The notes: generated by a model from the sequence alone, not told the origin. DNA of 64,000 bases from an uncultured Opitutia bacterium (GCA_945957395.1 CAMFKE010000002.1:186001-250000); one strand, 5' to 3'; shown: positions 24,281 through 33,165, counted from the first letter of the stretch. Numbers and translations: made by a program.

Positions 24281-25884
24281 AACCTTGCTTCCTCCTCCCG
24301 GCGCTTGCCTGCATCCCCCTTTGCGCCATGGCCGCGCATCCGGCCGAAAACCTTTCCTGGGAAGAGATCGGAGCGCGCTACGAAGTCCCGGCCTGGTACC
24401 GGGAGGGCAAACTTGGCGTATGGGCGCACTGGGGCCCGCAAGCCGAACCGGAGCACGGCGGCGGGTGGTACGCCAGGCATCTTTACATGCAGGACACGGG
24501 ACGCGAAAAGTGGGGGTCGGAAGCCTACTCGTATCACCTTAATCACTACGGGCACCCCTCTGTGGCGGGATACAAGGAGGTTCTCAACTCATGGAAGGCC
24601 GCCCGGCTGGATGCCGACTCCGTCCTCAAATATGCGCGCGACACCCTCGGCGCTCGCTTCTTCTTGGCGCAGGCGAACCACCACGACCATTTCGACAACT
24701 TCGACTCCTCGCACCACCCCTGGAACTCCGTGCGTGTCGGCCCTCGCCGCGACATCGTGGGCGAATTCGCCGCCGCGTCGCGCAAGGCGGGCTTGCGATT
24801 CGGCGTATCCTCGCACGACGACAGATTCCTGAGCTGGTGGCTGCCCGCGTTCGGCACCGACAAGACGGGGCCGAAGCGTGGGGTCGCCTATGACGGGCAT
24901 CAAACGCTCGCAGACGGCAAGGGGCGCTGGTGGGAGGGGCTCGACCCGCAAAAGCTCTACGGACTGCCGCCCGCTCAACGCACGCCCGAGTATGTCGAGT
25001 CCGTGAAGCGCAACTGGCTCGAACGCCACACCGAGCTGGTCGACAAGTACCGGCCCGACATGGTCTGGTTCGACGGCAACAACTTCCCCTACGGCGACTA
25101 CGGCAAAAAGTTCGCCGAGCATTTCTTCAACGAGGCGCTGCGCCGGGATGGCGGCCGATTGGAGGTCGTTCTTGGCGGCAAACCCCAGGGGCTCCCGCCG
25201 GCGCAGCGCCGCGGTTGGGTTCGCGACATCGAGCGGGGCGTTCCTGAGCGCATCCCGGACTACGCATGGGAATCCATCACCACGCCCAACACCTGGTTTT
25301 ATCAGCAGGAATCCTCCCCTCGTCAGGACGCTCGCACCCTCGCCGAGATTTTCGCCGATGTCCTCAGCAAAAACGGCGTCTTCATCATCAACCTTGAACT
25401 GCGCGGCGACGGCGCCCTGCCGGAGCGACTCATGCCCGTGTACGAGCGTTTCGGCGCCTGGGTTCGCCTCAATCGCGAAGCCATTTACGCCACCCGCGCC
25501 TGGAAAACCTTCGGCGACAACCTGTCGGGCGCCGCCAGCGCATCCGGCGAAATGAGCGAGGCCGACCTCTCGCGCGCCAAACACAAGTCGTCCGATTTCA
25601 ACGAACGCACGCTCTCCGCCGCCCCCTACTCTCACGACGAGGTGCGCTTCACCGTGCGCGGCGACAAACTCTTCGTGTTCGTGCTCAACCCCGAGCCCGG
25701 AACAGTAAAACTCTCGACGCTTGGCCTCAAGTCGCGCCACGCGCCCGGGAAAGTGACGGCCGTGCGTCATCTCGCCGGAGGCGCCGCCGCCTTCTCGCAG
25801 ACCGACGACGCGCTCACCTTGGAAGTTCCGGCCTCCGTTCAACACGGTATGCCGGCGGTCTTCGAGGTCTCCGGCGCGCTGTAG
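24277..25884 (+). CDS. Secreted alpha-L-fucosidase (GH29)
   Basis: 535 residues with a signal peptide (MKPCFLLPALACIPLCAMA). GH29 enzymes cleave alpha-L-fucose with retention. Visible hallmarks: GKLGVWAHWGPQ near the N-terminus, YARDTLGARFFLAQANHHDHF, and the nucleophile region RPDMVWFDG (D266), with a C-terminal beta domain (VRFTVRGDKLFVFVLN). The general acid cannot be fixed by eye. It is translationally coupled to the upstream sulfatase (ATGA), which implies that sulfate removal and defucosylation act on the same polymer. Confidence 0.9.
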   Translation: MKPCFLLPALACIPLCAMAAHPAENLSWEEIGARYEVPAWYREGKLGVWAHWGPQAEPEHGGGWYARHLYMQDTGREKWGSEAYSYHLNHYGHPSVAGYKEVLNSWKAARLDADSVLKYARDTLGARFFLAQANHHDHFDNFDSSHHPWNSVRVGPRRDIVGEFAAASRKAGLRFGVSSHDDRFLSWWLPAFGTDKTGPKRGVAYDGHQTLADGKGRWWEGLDPQKLYGLPPAQRTPEYVESVKRNWLERHTELVDKYRPDMVWFDGNNFPYGDYGKKFAEHFFNEALRRDGGRLEVVLGGKPQGLPPAQRRGWVRDIERGVPERIPDYAWESITTPNTWFYQQESSPRQDARTLAEIFADVLSKNGVFIINLELRGDGALPERLMPVYERFGAWVRLNREAIYATRAWKTFGDNLSGAASASGEMSEADLSRAKHKSSDFNERTLSAAPYSHDEVRFTVRGDKLFVFVLNPEPGTVKLSTLGLKSRHAPGKVTAVRHLAGGAAAFSQTDDALTLEVPASVQHGMPAVFEVSGAL

Positions 25885-25927
25885 AAAACCGGAAAAAAGA
25901 CGCCCCGACATGCCCCTCGCAAACCGC

Positions 25928-27247
25928 ATGAAACGACCCGCCGCCGCCCTGGCCCTCGCCTGCCTCGCGCTTCCGGCCGGTGCGGACACACCCAAGCGCC
26001 CCAACATCGTCGTGATCCTCTCCGACGACCAAGGCTACGCCGACGCCGGATTCCAGGGCTCCAAGGACTGCCCGACGCCGAACCTCGACCGGCTCGCGAG
26101 GGAGGGCGTGCGCTGCACGCGCGGCTATGTGACGGCGCCCGTGTGCAGCCCTTCGCGCGCGGGCCTCATGACCGGACGCTACCAGCAACGCTTCGGCCAC
26201 CACAACAACCTGGTGAAGACCGCCGACAGGGACCACCTGCCCTCGCACGAAACGACGCTGGCGGATGTGTTGGGCAAAAGCGGATACCATACGGCGATGG
26301 TGGGCAAGTGGCACCTCGGCAACCCCGACGGTTCGCGCCCCTACGAGCGCGGCTTCGCCGAATCCTTCTGCTTCCCCAACGGCGGCCATGATTATTTCAA
26401 AAACAATCCCGACAAACGCGCGGTGGTCGACGGCGACTACACCGCCCGCATCGAACGCGACGGCAAAGGCGTGAAAGTCCCGGGCTACCTGACCGACGCC
26501 TTCGGCGCCGAGGCCGCCCGCATCGTACTCGAAAACAAGGACAGGCCGCTCTTCCTCTACCTCGCCTTCAACGCCCCGCATACGCCCACCCAGGCGCCGG
26601 AAGCCCTCGTCAAGTCCATGCCCGACACACCGGGCGGCAGGCAGCGCCGCATCTACGCCGCGCAGATCGCGTCGATGGACAGCGCCGTCGGCCGAGTGCT
26701 CGACGCGCTCAGGAGCACCGGAGCGGACAGCAACACGCTGATCTTCTTCTTGTCCGACAACGGCGGAGCCAACCACGCGTACTACGACAACTCGCCGCTG
26801 CGCGCCCACAAGGGCACGCTCTATGAGGGCGGCGTGCGCGTGCCTTTCATCGTCGCATTCCCCGGGCGCCTCCCGGCGGGCGCCACCAGCCCGACCCCCG
26901 TGACATCCCTCGACATCTTCGCCACCGCCTGCTCGGCCGCCGGTGTCACGCCGTCGACGCACGGCCCGCTCGACAGCCGCGACATGCTCCCGGTGCTCGC
27001 CGGGAAAGCGGCGGCGCCGGCCCACGAGGCGCTCTTCTGGCACTTCCCCTCGTTCGGCAAAGCGGTCTGCGAGGGCGACCTCAAACTGGTGCTGCCGAAA
27101 GGCGGCGCACCCGAATTGTACGACCTGTCCGTCGACGCCGGTGAGCGAAGCAACCTGGCCCCCGCCCGCCCGGCCGATGTCGCGCGACTGCAAAAGCGCC
27201 TCGCCGACTGGGAAACAGGAAACATCGAACCGCGCTGGCCGCAGTGA
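25928..27247 (+). CDS. Secreted sulfatase (Cys-type), second of three
   Basis: 439 residues from the ATG at 25928; an in-frame ATG at 25910 would add six residues but breaks the match with its paralogue. Signal peptide MKRPAAALALACLALPAGA; metal ligands in SDDQ; motif C73-S-P-S-R77; then GKWHLG, FLYLAFNAPHTPTQ, FFLSDNGG and KGTLYEGGVRVPF. It is shorter than the first sulfatase, ending soon after the ELYDL...ERSNLA motif. It starts 43 bp after the fucosidase in the same operon. Substrate position probably differs from that of the first enzyme, since the sequences diverge outside the shared 5' patch. Confidence 0.92.
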   Translation: MKRPAAALALACLALPAGADTPKRPNIVVILSDDQGYADAGFQGSKDCPTPNLDRLAREGVRCTRGYVTAPVCSPSRAGLMTGRYQQRFGHHNNLVKTADRDHLPSHETTLADVLGKSGYHTAMVGKWHLGNPDGSRPYERGFAESFCFPNGGHDYFKNNPDKRAVVDGDYTARIERDGKGVKVPGYLTDAFGAEAARIVLENKDRPLFLYLAFNAPHTPTQAPEALVKSMPDTPGGRQRRIYAAQIASMDSAVGRVLDALRSTGADSNTLIFFLSDNGGANHAYYDNSPLRAHKGTLYEGGVRVPFIVAFPGRLPAGATSPTPVTSLDIFATACSAAGVTPSTHGPLDSRDMLPVLAGKAAAPAHEALFWHFPSFGKAVCEGDLKLVLPKGGAPELYDLSVDAGERSNLAPARPADVARLQKRLADWETGNIEPRWPQ

Positions 27248-27307
27248 GCGCCGCCGCGCGATTCGCACTTCACTCTTAGCGCCACGCCTTCATTCTGCGC
27301 GCGTCCC

Positions 27308-28387
27308 ATGCCCGACCCGGTCTCGTTCAAAAGCATCGACGCGCAGCTCGCCGAAGAGATGCGCCGGCGCATCCGCACCGGCGTCTGGGCGGACGCGCTT
27401 CCCGGCATCCACCGGCTCACGCGTGAATTCGCCTTGGGAAGGCCCACCGTGCTCAAGGCGCTCGCGCTGCTCGAGCAATCCGGCGACATCGTCTCAGGCG
27501 GCAACGGACGCGCCATGCGCCCCGTACGACGCGACAACGCCACGCCGCTCACCGGCAGCCTTCTCGCCTATCACCTCCCGCCCGACCTGCGCACCGGCGA
27601 AAGCCCCGCCATCCTCGACGCCCTCGAGGCCGCGCTGCCCGGGCCCGTCCACCGTGTTTTGCTTGAGAAGGCGGAGCCTCCCGAAGTGCTCGCCTCGCGC
27701 CTCCTGGAAAGCCCGGCGCGCGTCATCGTCACAGCCAACATGCACGCCGAGGTCGCCGACCTGCTCGCGGCGGCCGGGCGCCGCGTGGTGGCGCTGGGAG
27801 GACCGGGCACGCCGGTGCGCGCGCCCCGAGTCAGCGTGGACCACGAGGCGCTCGTTCGGGAGGCCTTCAGGCGGGCCTTCGCGGCGGGGCACACACGCGT
27901 GAGCCTGATCATCTGGCGACGCCATCCGGATGTCGCGCGGCGTATGCGCGAGTGGATCGCCGCGGAGTACGCCAGGGCGGGCTTGCGCCACGCCCCCGAT
28001 TTCGACGCGCCCATCCTGGATGACGACACGCCCGGGGCGGTGCACGACTGCCTGCGCCAGCTCTTCCGGCACACGCCGCCCACGGCGCTGGTCATACATG
28101 ACTTCCCCCAGTGGGTCGCCACCGTCACCACTCTTTGCAGCCTGCGCCGCCGCGTGCCCGAGGATGTCTCCACACTCCTGCTCACTCGCACGCCGGAAAT
28201 CGCGGCGGCCACGCCGACGCAGGCGCACTTCCGCCACCCGGTGGACGCCGTGGTGGGCGCCATTCGCCGACTCCTGCGCTCCCCCAAGCCGCCCAAGTCG
28301 CCGCCCCAACTGAGACTGGCGCCCATATGGGTTGCGGGCGATTCGCTCAACGCCCCCCGAGAACACACGGCGCTCCCCAAACTCTGA
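27308..28387 (+). CDS. Transcriptional regulator: GntR-type HTH plus LacI-type sensor domain
   Basis: 359 residues. The N-terminal winged helix (residues ~5-75) has the GntR pattern: LAEEMRRRIRTGVW...LPGIHRLTREFALGRPTVLK, then LEQSGDIVSGG. The remainder looks like a periplasmic-binding/LacI sensor (ARVIVTANMHAEVADLL, SVDHEALVREAFRRAFAAGH, TALVIHDFPQWVATV). Such hybrids usually sense a sugar. It lies in the middle of the sulfatase-fucosidase operon, so it most likely controls this locus in response to a released sugar such as fucose. The ligand is inferred. Confidence 0.82.
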   Translation: MPDPVSFKSIDAQLAEEMRRRIRTGVWADALPGIHRLTREFALGRPTVLKALALLEQSGDIVSGGNGRAMRPVRRDNATPLTGSLLAYHLPPDLRTGESPAILDALEAALPGPVHRVLLEKAEPPEVLASRLLESPARVIVTANMHAEVADLLAAAGRRVVALGGPGTPVRAPRVSVDHEALVREAFRRAFAAGHTRVSLIIWRRHPDVARRMREWIAAEYARAGLRHAPDFDAPILDDDTPGAVHDCLRQLFRHTPPTALVIHDFPQWVATVTTLCSLRRRVPEDVSTLLLTRTPEIAAATPTQAHFRHPVDAVVGAIRRLLRSPKPPKSPPQLRLAPIWVAGDSLNAPREHTALPKL

Positions 28388-28473
28388 ACGGGAGAAAACA
28401 GGACCGGAACCTCGTCGTCCTCCCCGTGTTTCGTCCGCGCAGCCCTCCCCTTTCGGCACACCAGCCCATATCC

Positions 28474-30504
28474 ATGAAACCTCACGCCCTGCTCGCCCTC
28501 GCCGCCCTGGCTCCCCTCGCCCCGGTCGCCGAGGCGAAGACCAAGCCCAACATCATCCTCGTCCTCACCGACGACCTGGGCATCGGCGACCTCGGCGTGC
28601 ACCATCAGAACGAGCGCGCCCGGAAGGGGTTGCCCGCCATCGTCACCCCGAACCTGGACCAGTTCGCCGGAAAAGGCGTGCGCCTCGACCGACACTACAC
28701 CGCCGCGCCCGTTTGCGCGCCCGCGCGCGCCTCGCTGCTCACCGGCGTCCACCAAGGCCACTGCGACCTGCGCGACAACCAGTTCGACAAGGCCCTAGAG
28801 AACAACCTCACGCTCGCCTCACTCCTGCGCTCCGCAGGATACTCGACGGCCGTCATCGGCAAATGGGGCGTGCAAGGGCCCGGAACAGCGACCGAGATGC
28901 CGGCGCACCCGCTTCGCCGCGGCTTCGACTATTTCTACGGACCCGCCGCCCACCTCACCGGACATTTCCACTACCCCAAGGAAAACCCGGGCAAGGACAA
29001 CCAGGGCCAGCCCACCGCCGTGTTCGAAAACGAGGTCAACATCACCGACGCCCTAGACAAAGCCTACTCCACCGACCTCTACACGGCCCGCGCCAAGGCC
29101 TGGATCGCGGAACGCGCCGCCAAGGAGCCGGCCAGGCCGTTCTTCCTCTACCTCGCCTACACCGCGCCGCACGCCAGACTCGATGTGCCCACCGGCCCCT
29201 ACCCCGCCGGACGCGGTCTGCGGGGCGGATTGCAATACTCGGGCAAGCCCGGCGCCGTCATCAACACCGCCAAGGGTGAAATCAATTCCTGGATACATCC
29301 GGACTACGCCGCGAAACCCTGGCCGGCGCACGCCAAGCGCCACGCCACCATGGTTCGCCGCCTCGACGACGCCATGGGCGACCTGCTCGCCACGCTCAAG
29401 GACCTCAACATCGACCGCGACACGCTCATCGTGTTCACCTCCGACAACGGCGCCCACCACGAGTGCGGATTCGGCGGCAAGTTCACCCAGGACCCGTCCT
29501 TCTTCCAATCCTACGGCGACTTCGACGGACTGAAGCGCGATGTGCTCGAAGGCGGCGTGCATGTGCCGGCTCTCGTGCGCTGGCCGGCCGCGGCCCCGGC
29601 CGGCCGCGCCGTCGCGCGCCCCTCGCAGTTCCACGACTGGATGGCGACCTTCGCCGAAGCCGCCGGCCTGCCCGTACCCGCGCGCACCGACGGCGTCTCG
29701 CTCCTGAGCGATCTGACCGGACAAGGAGAACGCCCGGACTCCACGGTGTATGTCGAATACGCCATTCGGGGGGGGAAGACCCCCGCGATCAAGGACTTCG
29801 CAGCCTCCAACCGGGGCCGAGCCCAGGGCCAGATGCAATCGATCGAAATCGACGGCTACAAGGGCCTCCGCTACGACATTAAAAGAGCCGACGCCGACTT
29901 CGAAATCTACGAGCCGGCCAAGGATACGCACGAGGCAAGAAACCTCGCCGATTCCTCCGAAAAATTCCGCGCGCTCAACGCGCGCATGAAGGCCGAAGTC
30001 CTGCGCCTTCGCCGAGCGAACCCGACCGCCGCGCGCCCCTACGACTCCGCGGCGGTGCCGGCGCTCGCGGCCCCCAAGGAAACCGCGCCGGGGCTGCTGC
30101 GGCGCACACTCGAAAAGCCGAGCCCGTGGGTCCCAGCGCCCCGCGAATTCGCCGCCGCGTCCGCCACGCCCTCCTCGGATTTCGAGACCCCGCCCGGGGC
30201 GGGCACCGTGCAGTGGGAAGGATTCATCACCGTGCCGGCCGACGGCGTCTACACCTTCCACATCACCGCCGGCGGCCGCGCCTTCGCCCGACTGCACCGG
30301 GCCATCCTCATCGACGCGGACACCGCGGCCGACGCGGCGCCCGGCAAGACTGTCTCCACCTCCATCAAGCTGGCCGCGGGTACGCACGCCATCACCCTCG
30401 GCTTCGTTCCCGCCGGAGAAAAGTCGTCGCTGAAGCTCGAATGGGAAGGCCCCGGCCTCGCACGCGAAGCCGTCCCGTCCTCCGCCTTCAGCCACGCGAA
30501 GTAA
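28474..30504 (+). CDS. Secreted sulfatase fused to a C-terminal PA14 domain
   Basis: 676 residues. Signal peptide MKPHALLALAALAPLAPVAEA; metal ligands LTDD; formylglycine motif C81-A-P-A-R85; GKWGVQGPG; FTSDNGAHHE; LEGGVHVPALVRWP. After a linker near residue 545, the last ~125 residues form a PA14-like carbohydrate-binding domain: VQWEGFITVPADGVYTFHIT, then GTHAITLGFVPAG and LKLEWEGPG. The fusion should tether the enzyme to its glycan. It is much more distant from the other two sulfatases than they are from each other. Last gene of the operon, with a terminator directly after. Confidence 0.92.
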   Translation: MKPHALLALAALAPLAPVAEAKTKPNIILVLTDDLGIGDLGVHHQNERARKGLPAIVTPNLDQFAGKGVRLDRHYTAAPVCAPARASLLTGVHQGHCDLRDNQFDKALENNLTLASLLRSAGYSTAVIGKWGVQGPGTATEMPAHPLRRGFDYFYGPAAHLTGHFHYPKENPGKDNQGQPTAVFENEVNITDALDKAYSTDLYTARAKAWIAERAAKEPARPFFLYLAYTAPHARLDVPTGPYPAGRGLRGGLQYSGKPGAVINTAKGEINSWIHPDYAAKPWPAHAKRHATMVRRLDDAMGDLLATLKDLNIDRDTLIVFTSDNGAHHECGFGGKFTQDPSFFQSYGDFDGLKRDVLEGGVHVPALVRWPAAAPAGRAVARPSQFHDWMATFAEAAGLPVPARTDGVSLLSDLTGQGERPDSTVYVEYAIRGGKTPAIKDFAASNRGRAQGQMQSIEIDGYKGLRYDIKRADADFEIYEPAKDTHEARNLADSSEKFRALNARMKAEVLRLRRANPTAARPYDSAAVPALAAPKETAPGLLRRTLEKPSPWVPAPREFAAASATPSSDFETPPGAGTVQWEGFITVPADGVYTFHITAGGRAFARLHRAILIDADTAADAAPGKTVSTSIKLAAGTHAITLGFVPAGEKSSLKLEWEGPGLAREAVPSSAFSHAK

Positions 30505-30531
30505 AGTCGCGCCCACAATAGCCTCCAAACG

Positions 30532-30564
30532 AAAGGGCCGCCCCATCGAGGGAGCGGCCCTTTT
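30532..30564 (+). terminator. Rho-independent terminator of the sulfatase-fucosidase operon
   Basis: AAAGGGCCGC ... GCGGCCCTTTT hairpin 28 bp after the last sulfatase stop. Confidence 0.88.
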
Positions 30565-30613
30565 GGCATCCGTCGCCGGCGCGATTCTGCGCCGCCCCGG
30601 GCCCGATGGGAAA

Positions 30614-31291
30614 TCAGGAAGCGGGCTGAGAAGGCGGCTCGTCACCGGACTTGGCGGGGGGAGGCGGCGCATCGCCTTCGGGGCCACGGGGACGGTCGGG
30701 AGAACCCGGCTTGCCGTCAGGCTTGGGGCCAAGGCCGTATTTTTCGCGAAGCGCGCTCAGATAGGCGATTTTCTCCTCACGCGGCAGGGCGAGAAACTTC
30801 TCTCGCTCCGCCTTGGCCTGATCCGGCGGCATCGTTGCGAAATGCTTGTCCAACAGGTTGCGCACCGGCCCTCGCGGGCCGCCCTCGGGAGGCTTGGGCT
30901 CGCCGGGTTTGGCGGGCTTGCCGGGTTCCTTCATGCGCACCTCCTCGCCCGACACGCCCAGACGCCCTCGCAATTCGGCGGCGAAGGCCTCGCGCTGCTC
31001 CGGCGTGGCGTGTCGCATCTCGTTGAGCCGAGTGCGCAGGGACTCCCGTTCGGCGGGGGAAAGTTTCTCGACTTTCTCGATGAGTTGGCGGGAGCGCGCC
31101 AGTTGCTCGTCGCTCATCGACAGCAGCCGGTGCAGGTGAATGACCGCCTCCATCTGCCCGCGTCGCTCCCGTGTGACGGGCTCGGCCGGAGGACGGGGCG
31201 ATTCGGGGCCGCGCGCCGGCTCTTCGGCGGCGGCGTACAACGGGGCTGCGACGGCCAAAAGACAGAGGGAGAGCGGGGAACGGAGCATCAT
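30614..31291 (-). CDS. Secreted helical protein (DUF3106/Spy-like), partner of the anti-sigma gene
   Basis: 225 residues with a signal peptide (MMLRSPLSLCLLAVAAPLYA). The mature protein is helical and charged: LHRLLSMSDEQLARSRQLIE, KLSPAERESLRTRLNEMRHA, TPEQREAFAAELRGRLG. These LSxEERxxLRxxL-type repeats occur in periplasmic stress proteins. A Pro/Gly/Lys linker and a Pro-rich tail follow. Its start overlaps the anti-sigma-like gene by ATGA, so it is co-translated with it and is probably the envelope sensor or effector of the sigma unit. Confidence 0.7.
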   Translation of the reverse strand: MMLRSPLSLCLLAVAAPLYAAAEEPARGPESPRPPAEPVTRERRGQMEAVIHLHRLLSMSDEQLARSRQLIEKVEKLSPAERESLRTRLNEMRHATPEQREAFAAELRGRLGVSGEEVRMKEPGKPAKPGEPKPPEGGPRGPVRNLLDKHFATMPPDQAKAEREKFLALPREEKIAYLSALREKYGLGPKPDGKPGSPDRPRGPEGDAPPPPAKSGDEPPSQPAS

Positions 31292-31791
31292 AGGGAGTAG
31301 TCGTTGGAGTCCTCGGCGAAAAGCGCCCCGATTCCGGCCAGCGTCGCGAGGTCTTCGGTTTTCAAGGCTTCGCCGGAAGTCTTCGCGGCGGGCAACGCCG
31401 CCAGAGCGCGCAGCTCGGAATCGGCGTGAAGCAGGGCGGCGACGGGGTCGCCGGGAGTCCGGGCGCGCCCGGAGACAACGAGCGTGGGCAGGGCCACGAG
31501 CGCCACGCAGGCGGCCGCGGCCCAGGGCGCGAAGACACGGACAAAGGTGCGCCGGCGCCGCGCGGCTCGCACCGAGGCGAGCACCCGGTCCGCAAAGTCG
31601 GCGCAGGGACGCACCGGCGTCGACTCCAGCAGGGCGTCCAGGTCGCCATCACGCTGCGCCGAATCACGCTCGATGCGGGCAAGCGTGCGGTCGACGAAAT
31701 CCGGGCCGGGACGCACGGCGTCCGAAGCCAGCAGCGCGTCGAGCGTGTCGTCGGGCTCCGGCCGGGTATGGCGTTCGTTGGGCGTTTTCAT
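31288..31791 (-). CDS. Membrane anti-sigma-like protein with an internal 34-residue repeat
   Basis: 167 residues. One membrane helix (about residues 86-108, FAPWAAAACVALVALPTLVV) divides a cytosolic N-terminus from an outside C-terminus, the topology of anti-sigma factors. The cytosolic part contains a duplicated module: LDALLASDAVRPGPDFVDR at residue 17 and LDALLESTPVRPCADFADR at residue 51, exactly 34 residues apart. No zinc motif (HxxxCxxC) is visible. The likely cognate ECF factor is at 32497-33165, separated by an opposing gene. Confidence 0.7.
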   Translation of the reverse strand: MKTPNERHTRPEPDDTLDALLASDAVRPGPDFVDRTLARIERDSAQRDGDLDALLESTPVRPCADFADRVLASVRAARRRRTFVRVFAPWAAAACVALVALPTLVVSGRARTPGDPVAALLHADSELRALAALPAAKTSGEALKTEDLATLAGIGALFAEDSNDYSL

Positions 31792-31887
31792 GTTCAGGGT
31801 TTCCTGTCCGGGGATAACGCCGGCCGGACGCTCCGGTTGCGCAAAAGGACTTTATTTTTTAAAAAGCCCGCGCTTGCTGCCGCACCC

Positions 31888-32490
31888 ATGGAAATCCGCA
31901 CCAAGCGCCTGATCCTGCGCGAGTTCACTCCGGCCGACATCCCGGCCGTGGAGGCCTATCACGCGCACCCGGACTATCACCGCTTCCTTCCCTGGGAGGG
32001 CGACGGGCAGTCCAATGCGGAGGAATTCGTCAACAAATGCATCCGACGCGCGCAGGAGCCCGACCGCGTGCTGTACCAGTTCGCCATCACCCTGCCTTCC
32101 GGTGAAATCGTGGGCAGCGCGGGGTTGAAGCTCAATCCGAACCACCGCTACGAAGCCCACTTCGCCTGCGAACTCGATCCGGCCCACTGGGGGCGCGGCT
32201 ACGGCTCGGAAAGCTGCCACGCCCTCATGGATTTGGGCTTCGGTACGCTCGACCTGCACCGCATCTATTCCCAGGTCACGGCCCAGAACCGCGCGGCCGT
32301 TCGCATGCTCATGTCCGCAGGCATGCAACGCGAAGGGCTTTTCCGGGAAAACCGGTTCTTTGCCGGACACTGGTGGGACGCTCTCAGCTACGGCATCCTC
32401 GCTCGCGACTGGCGCACCGCCCAGGATGTCGACCACGAGAAAAACACGATGCCCCCCTTTGCCGGCGGCGCTCCCGAGGCGTCCCGCTGA
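31888..32490 (+). CDS. GNAT-family N-acetyltransferase (RimJ/RimL-like)
   Basis: 200 residues from the ATG at 31888. The start MEIRTKRLILREFTPADIPA is typical of RimJ/RimL-type acetyltransferases. The acetyl-CoA loop is HWGRGYGSESCHAL, and the C-terminal motif is LDLHRIYSQVTAQNRAAVRM followed by GMQREGLFRENRFFAGHWWD. It acetylates an amine (protein N-terminus or small molecule; substrate unknown). It lies between the ECF sigma gene and the anti-sigma-like gene on the opposite strand, ending 6 bp from the sigma stop. A TTGCGC-17-TAAAAA promoter candidate lies upstream. Confidence 0.88.
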   Translation: MEIRTKRLILREFTPADIPAVEAYHAHPDYHRFLPWEGDGQSNAEEFVNKCIRRAQEPDRVLYQFAITLPSGEIVGSAGLKLNPNHRYEAHFACELDPAHWGRGYGSESCHALMDLGFGTLDLHRIYSQVTAQNRAAVRMLMSAGMQREGLFRENRFFAGHWWDALSYGILARDWRTAQDVDHEKNTMPPFAGGAPEASR

Positions 32491-32496
32491 GGCGGC

Positions 32497-33165
32497 TCAG
32501 TCCGCGTCCCCGTCGCCCGCACGGCCGGCCGAAGCCGATGAGGTGCGGGCGGGCGCAAGGTGCTCGCCCAGCAGTTCGCGCAGCTTCTGGCGCCCTCTGA
32601 AAATCCAGGTCTTCACGGCCGGCACGCCGGCGCCCATGACCGCCGCGATTTCCTCATAACTGAGGTCCTGCTGCTTGAGCAGCAGCAGGGCGTTGCGCTG
32701 GTTTTCAGGCAGGGACACGAGCGCCGCCGAGAAGGCCTCCTCCAGTTCGCTCATGCGCCGCGCCGGTTCGTCGCTGTGCGAGACATGCATCTCGGCGGGA
32801 TCCGTGGCTTCGGCCGGCTTGCGCTTGCGCCGGCGGTACTCCGTGATGAGCACGGAGCGCGCTATGGTGAACAGGTAGGTGGTGAACTTGGCCTCCGGCC
32901 GATAATGCGGCGCGTTGCGCCACAGCTTCACAAACACGATCTGCGCCAGGTCCTCGGCGGTCGCGACATCCCGGACCGACCGATGCAAAAAGTTCACCAA
33001 GGGCGACTGCCAGCGCAGGATGAGCAGCCGCAAGGCGTGCTCGTCGCCCTCGCCGACCAACACCAGCAGACGCGCGTCGTCATCGGGCTCGCCTACGACG
33101 GCGGACGGGGACGGCACGGGTTCTGCGGAAGGTGCGACCATCGGCGGGGTGAACGGCGAAGACAT
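32497..33165 (-). CDS. ECF-type sigma-70 factor
   Basis: 222 residues from the ATG at 33165. Region 2: LVGEGDEHALRLLILRWQSP, DVATAEDLAQIVFVKLW, and the promoter-melting part FTTYLFTIARSVLITEYRRR. Region 4: LPENQRNALLLLKQQDLSYE, then EEIAAVMGAGVPAVKTWIFRG. It directs RNA polymerase to a stress or envelope regulon. The N-terminus is a Pro/Ser-rich extension and the C-terminus an Ala/Ser tail. The probable anti-sigma factor is 700 bp downstream on the same strand, beyond the opposing acetyltransferase gene. Confidence 0.92.
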   Translation of the reverse strand: MSSPFTPPMVAPSAEPVPSPSAVVGEPDDDARLLVLVGEGDEHALRLLILRWQSPLVNFLHRSVRDVATAEDLAQIVFVKLWRNAPHYRPEAKFTTYLFTIARSVLITEYRRRKRKPAEATDPAEMHVSHSDEPARRMSELEEAFSAALVSLPENQRNALLLLKQQDLSYEEIAAVMGAGVPAVKTWIFRGRQKLRELLGEHLAPARTSSASAGRAGDGDAD

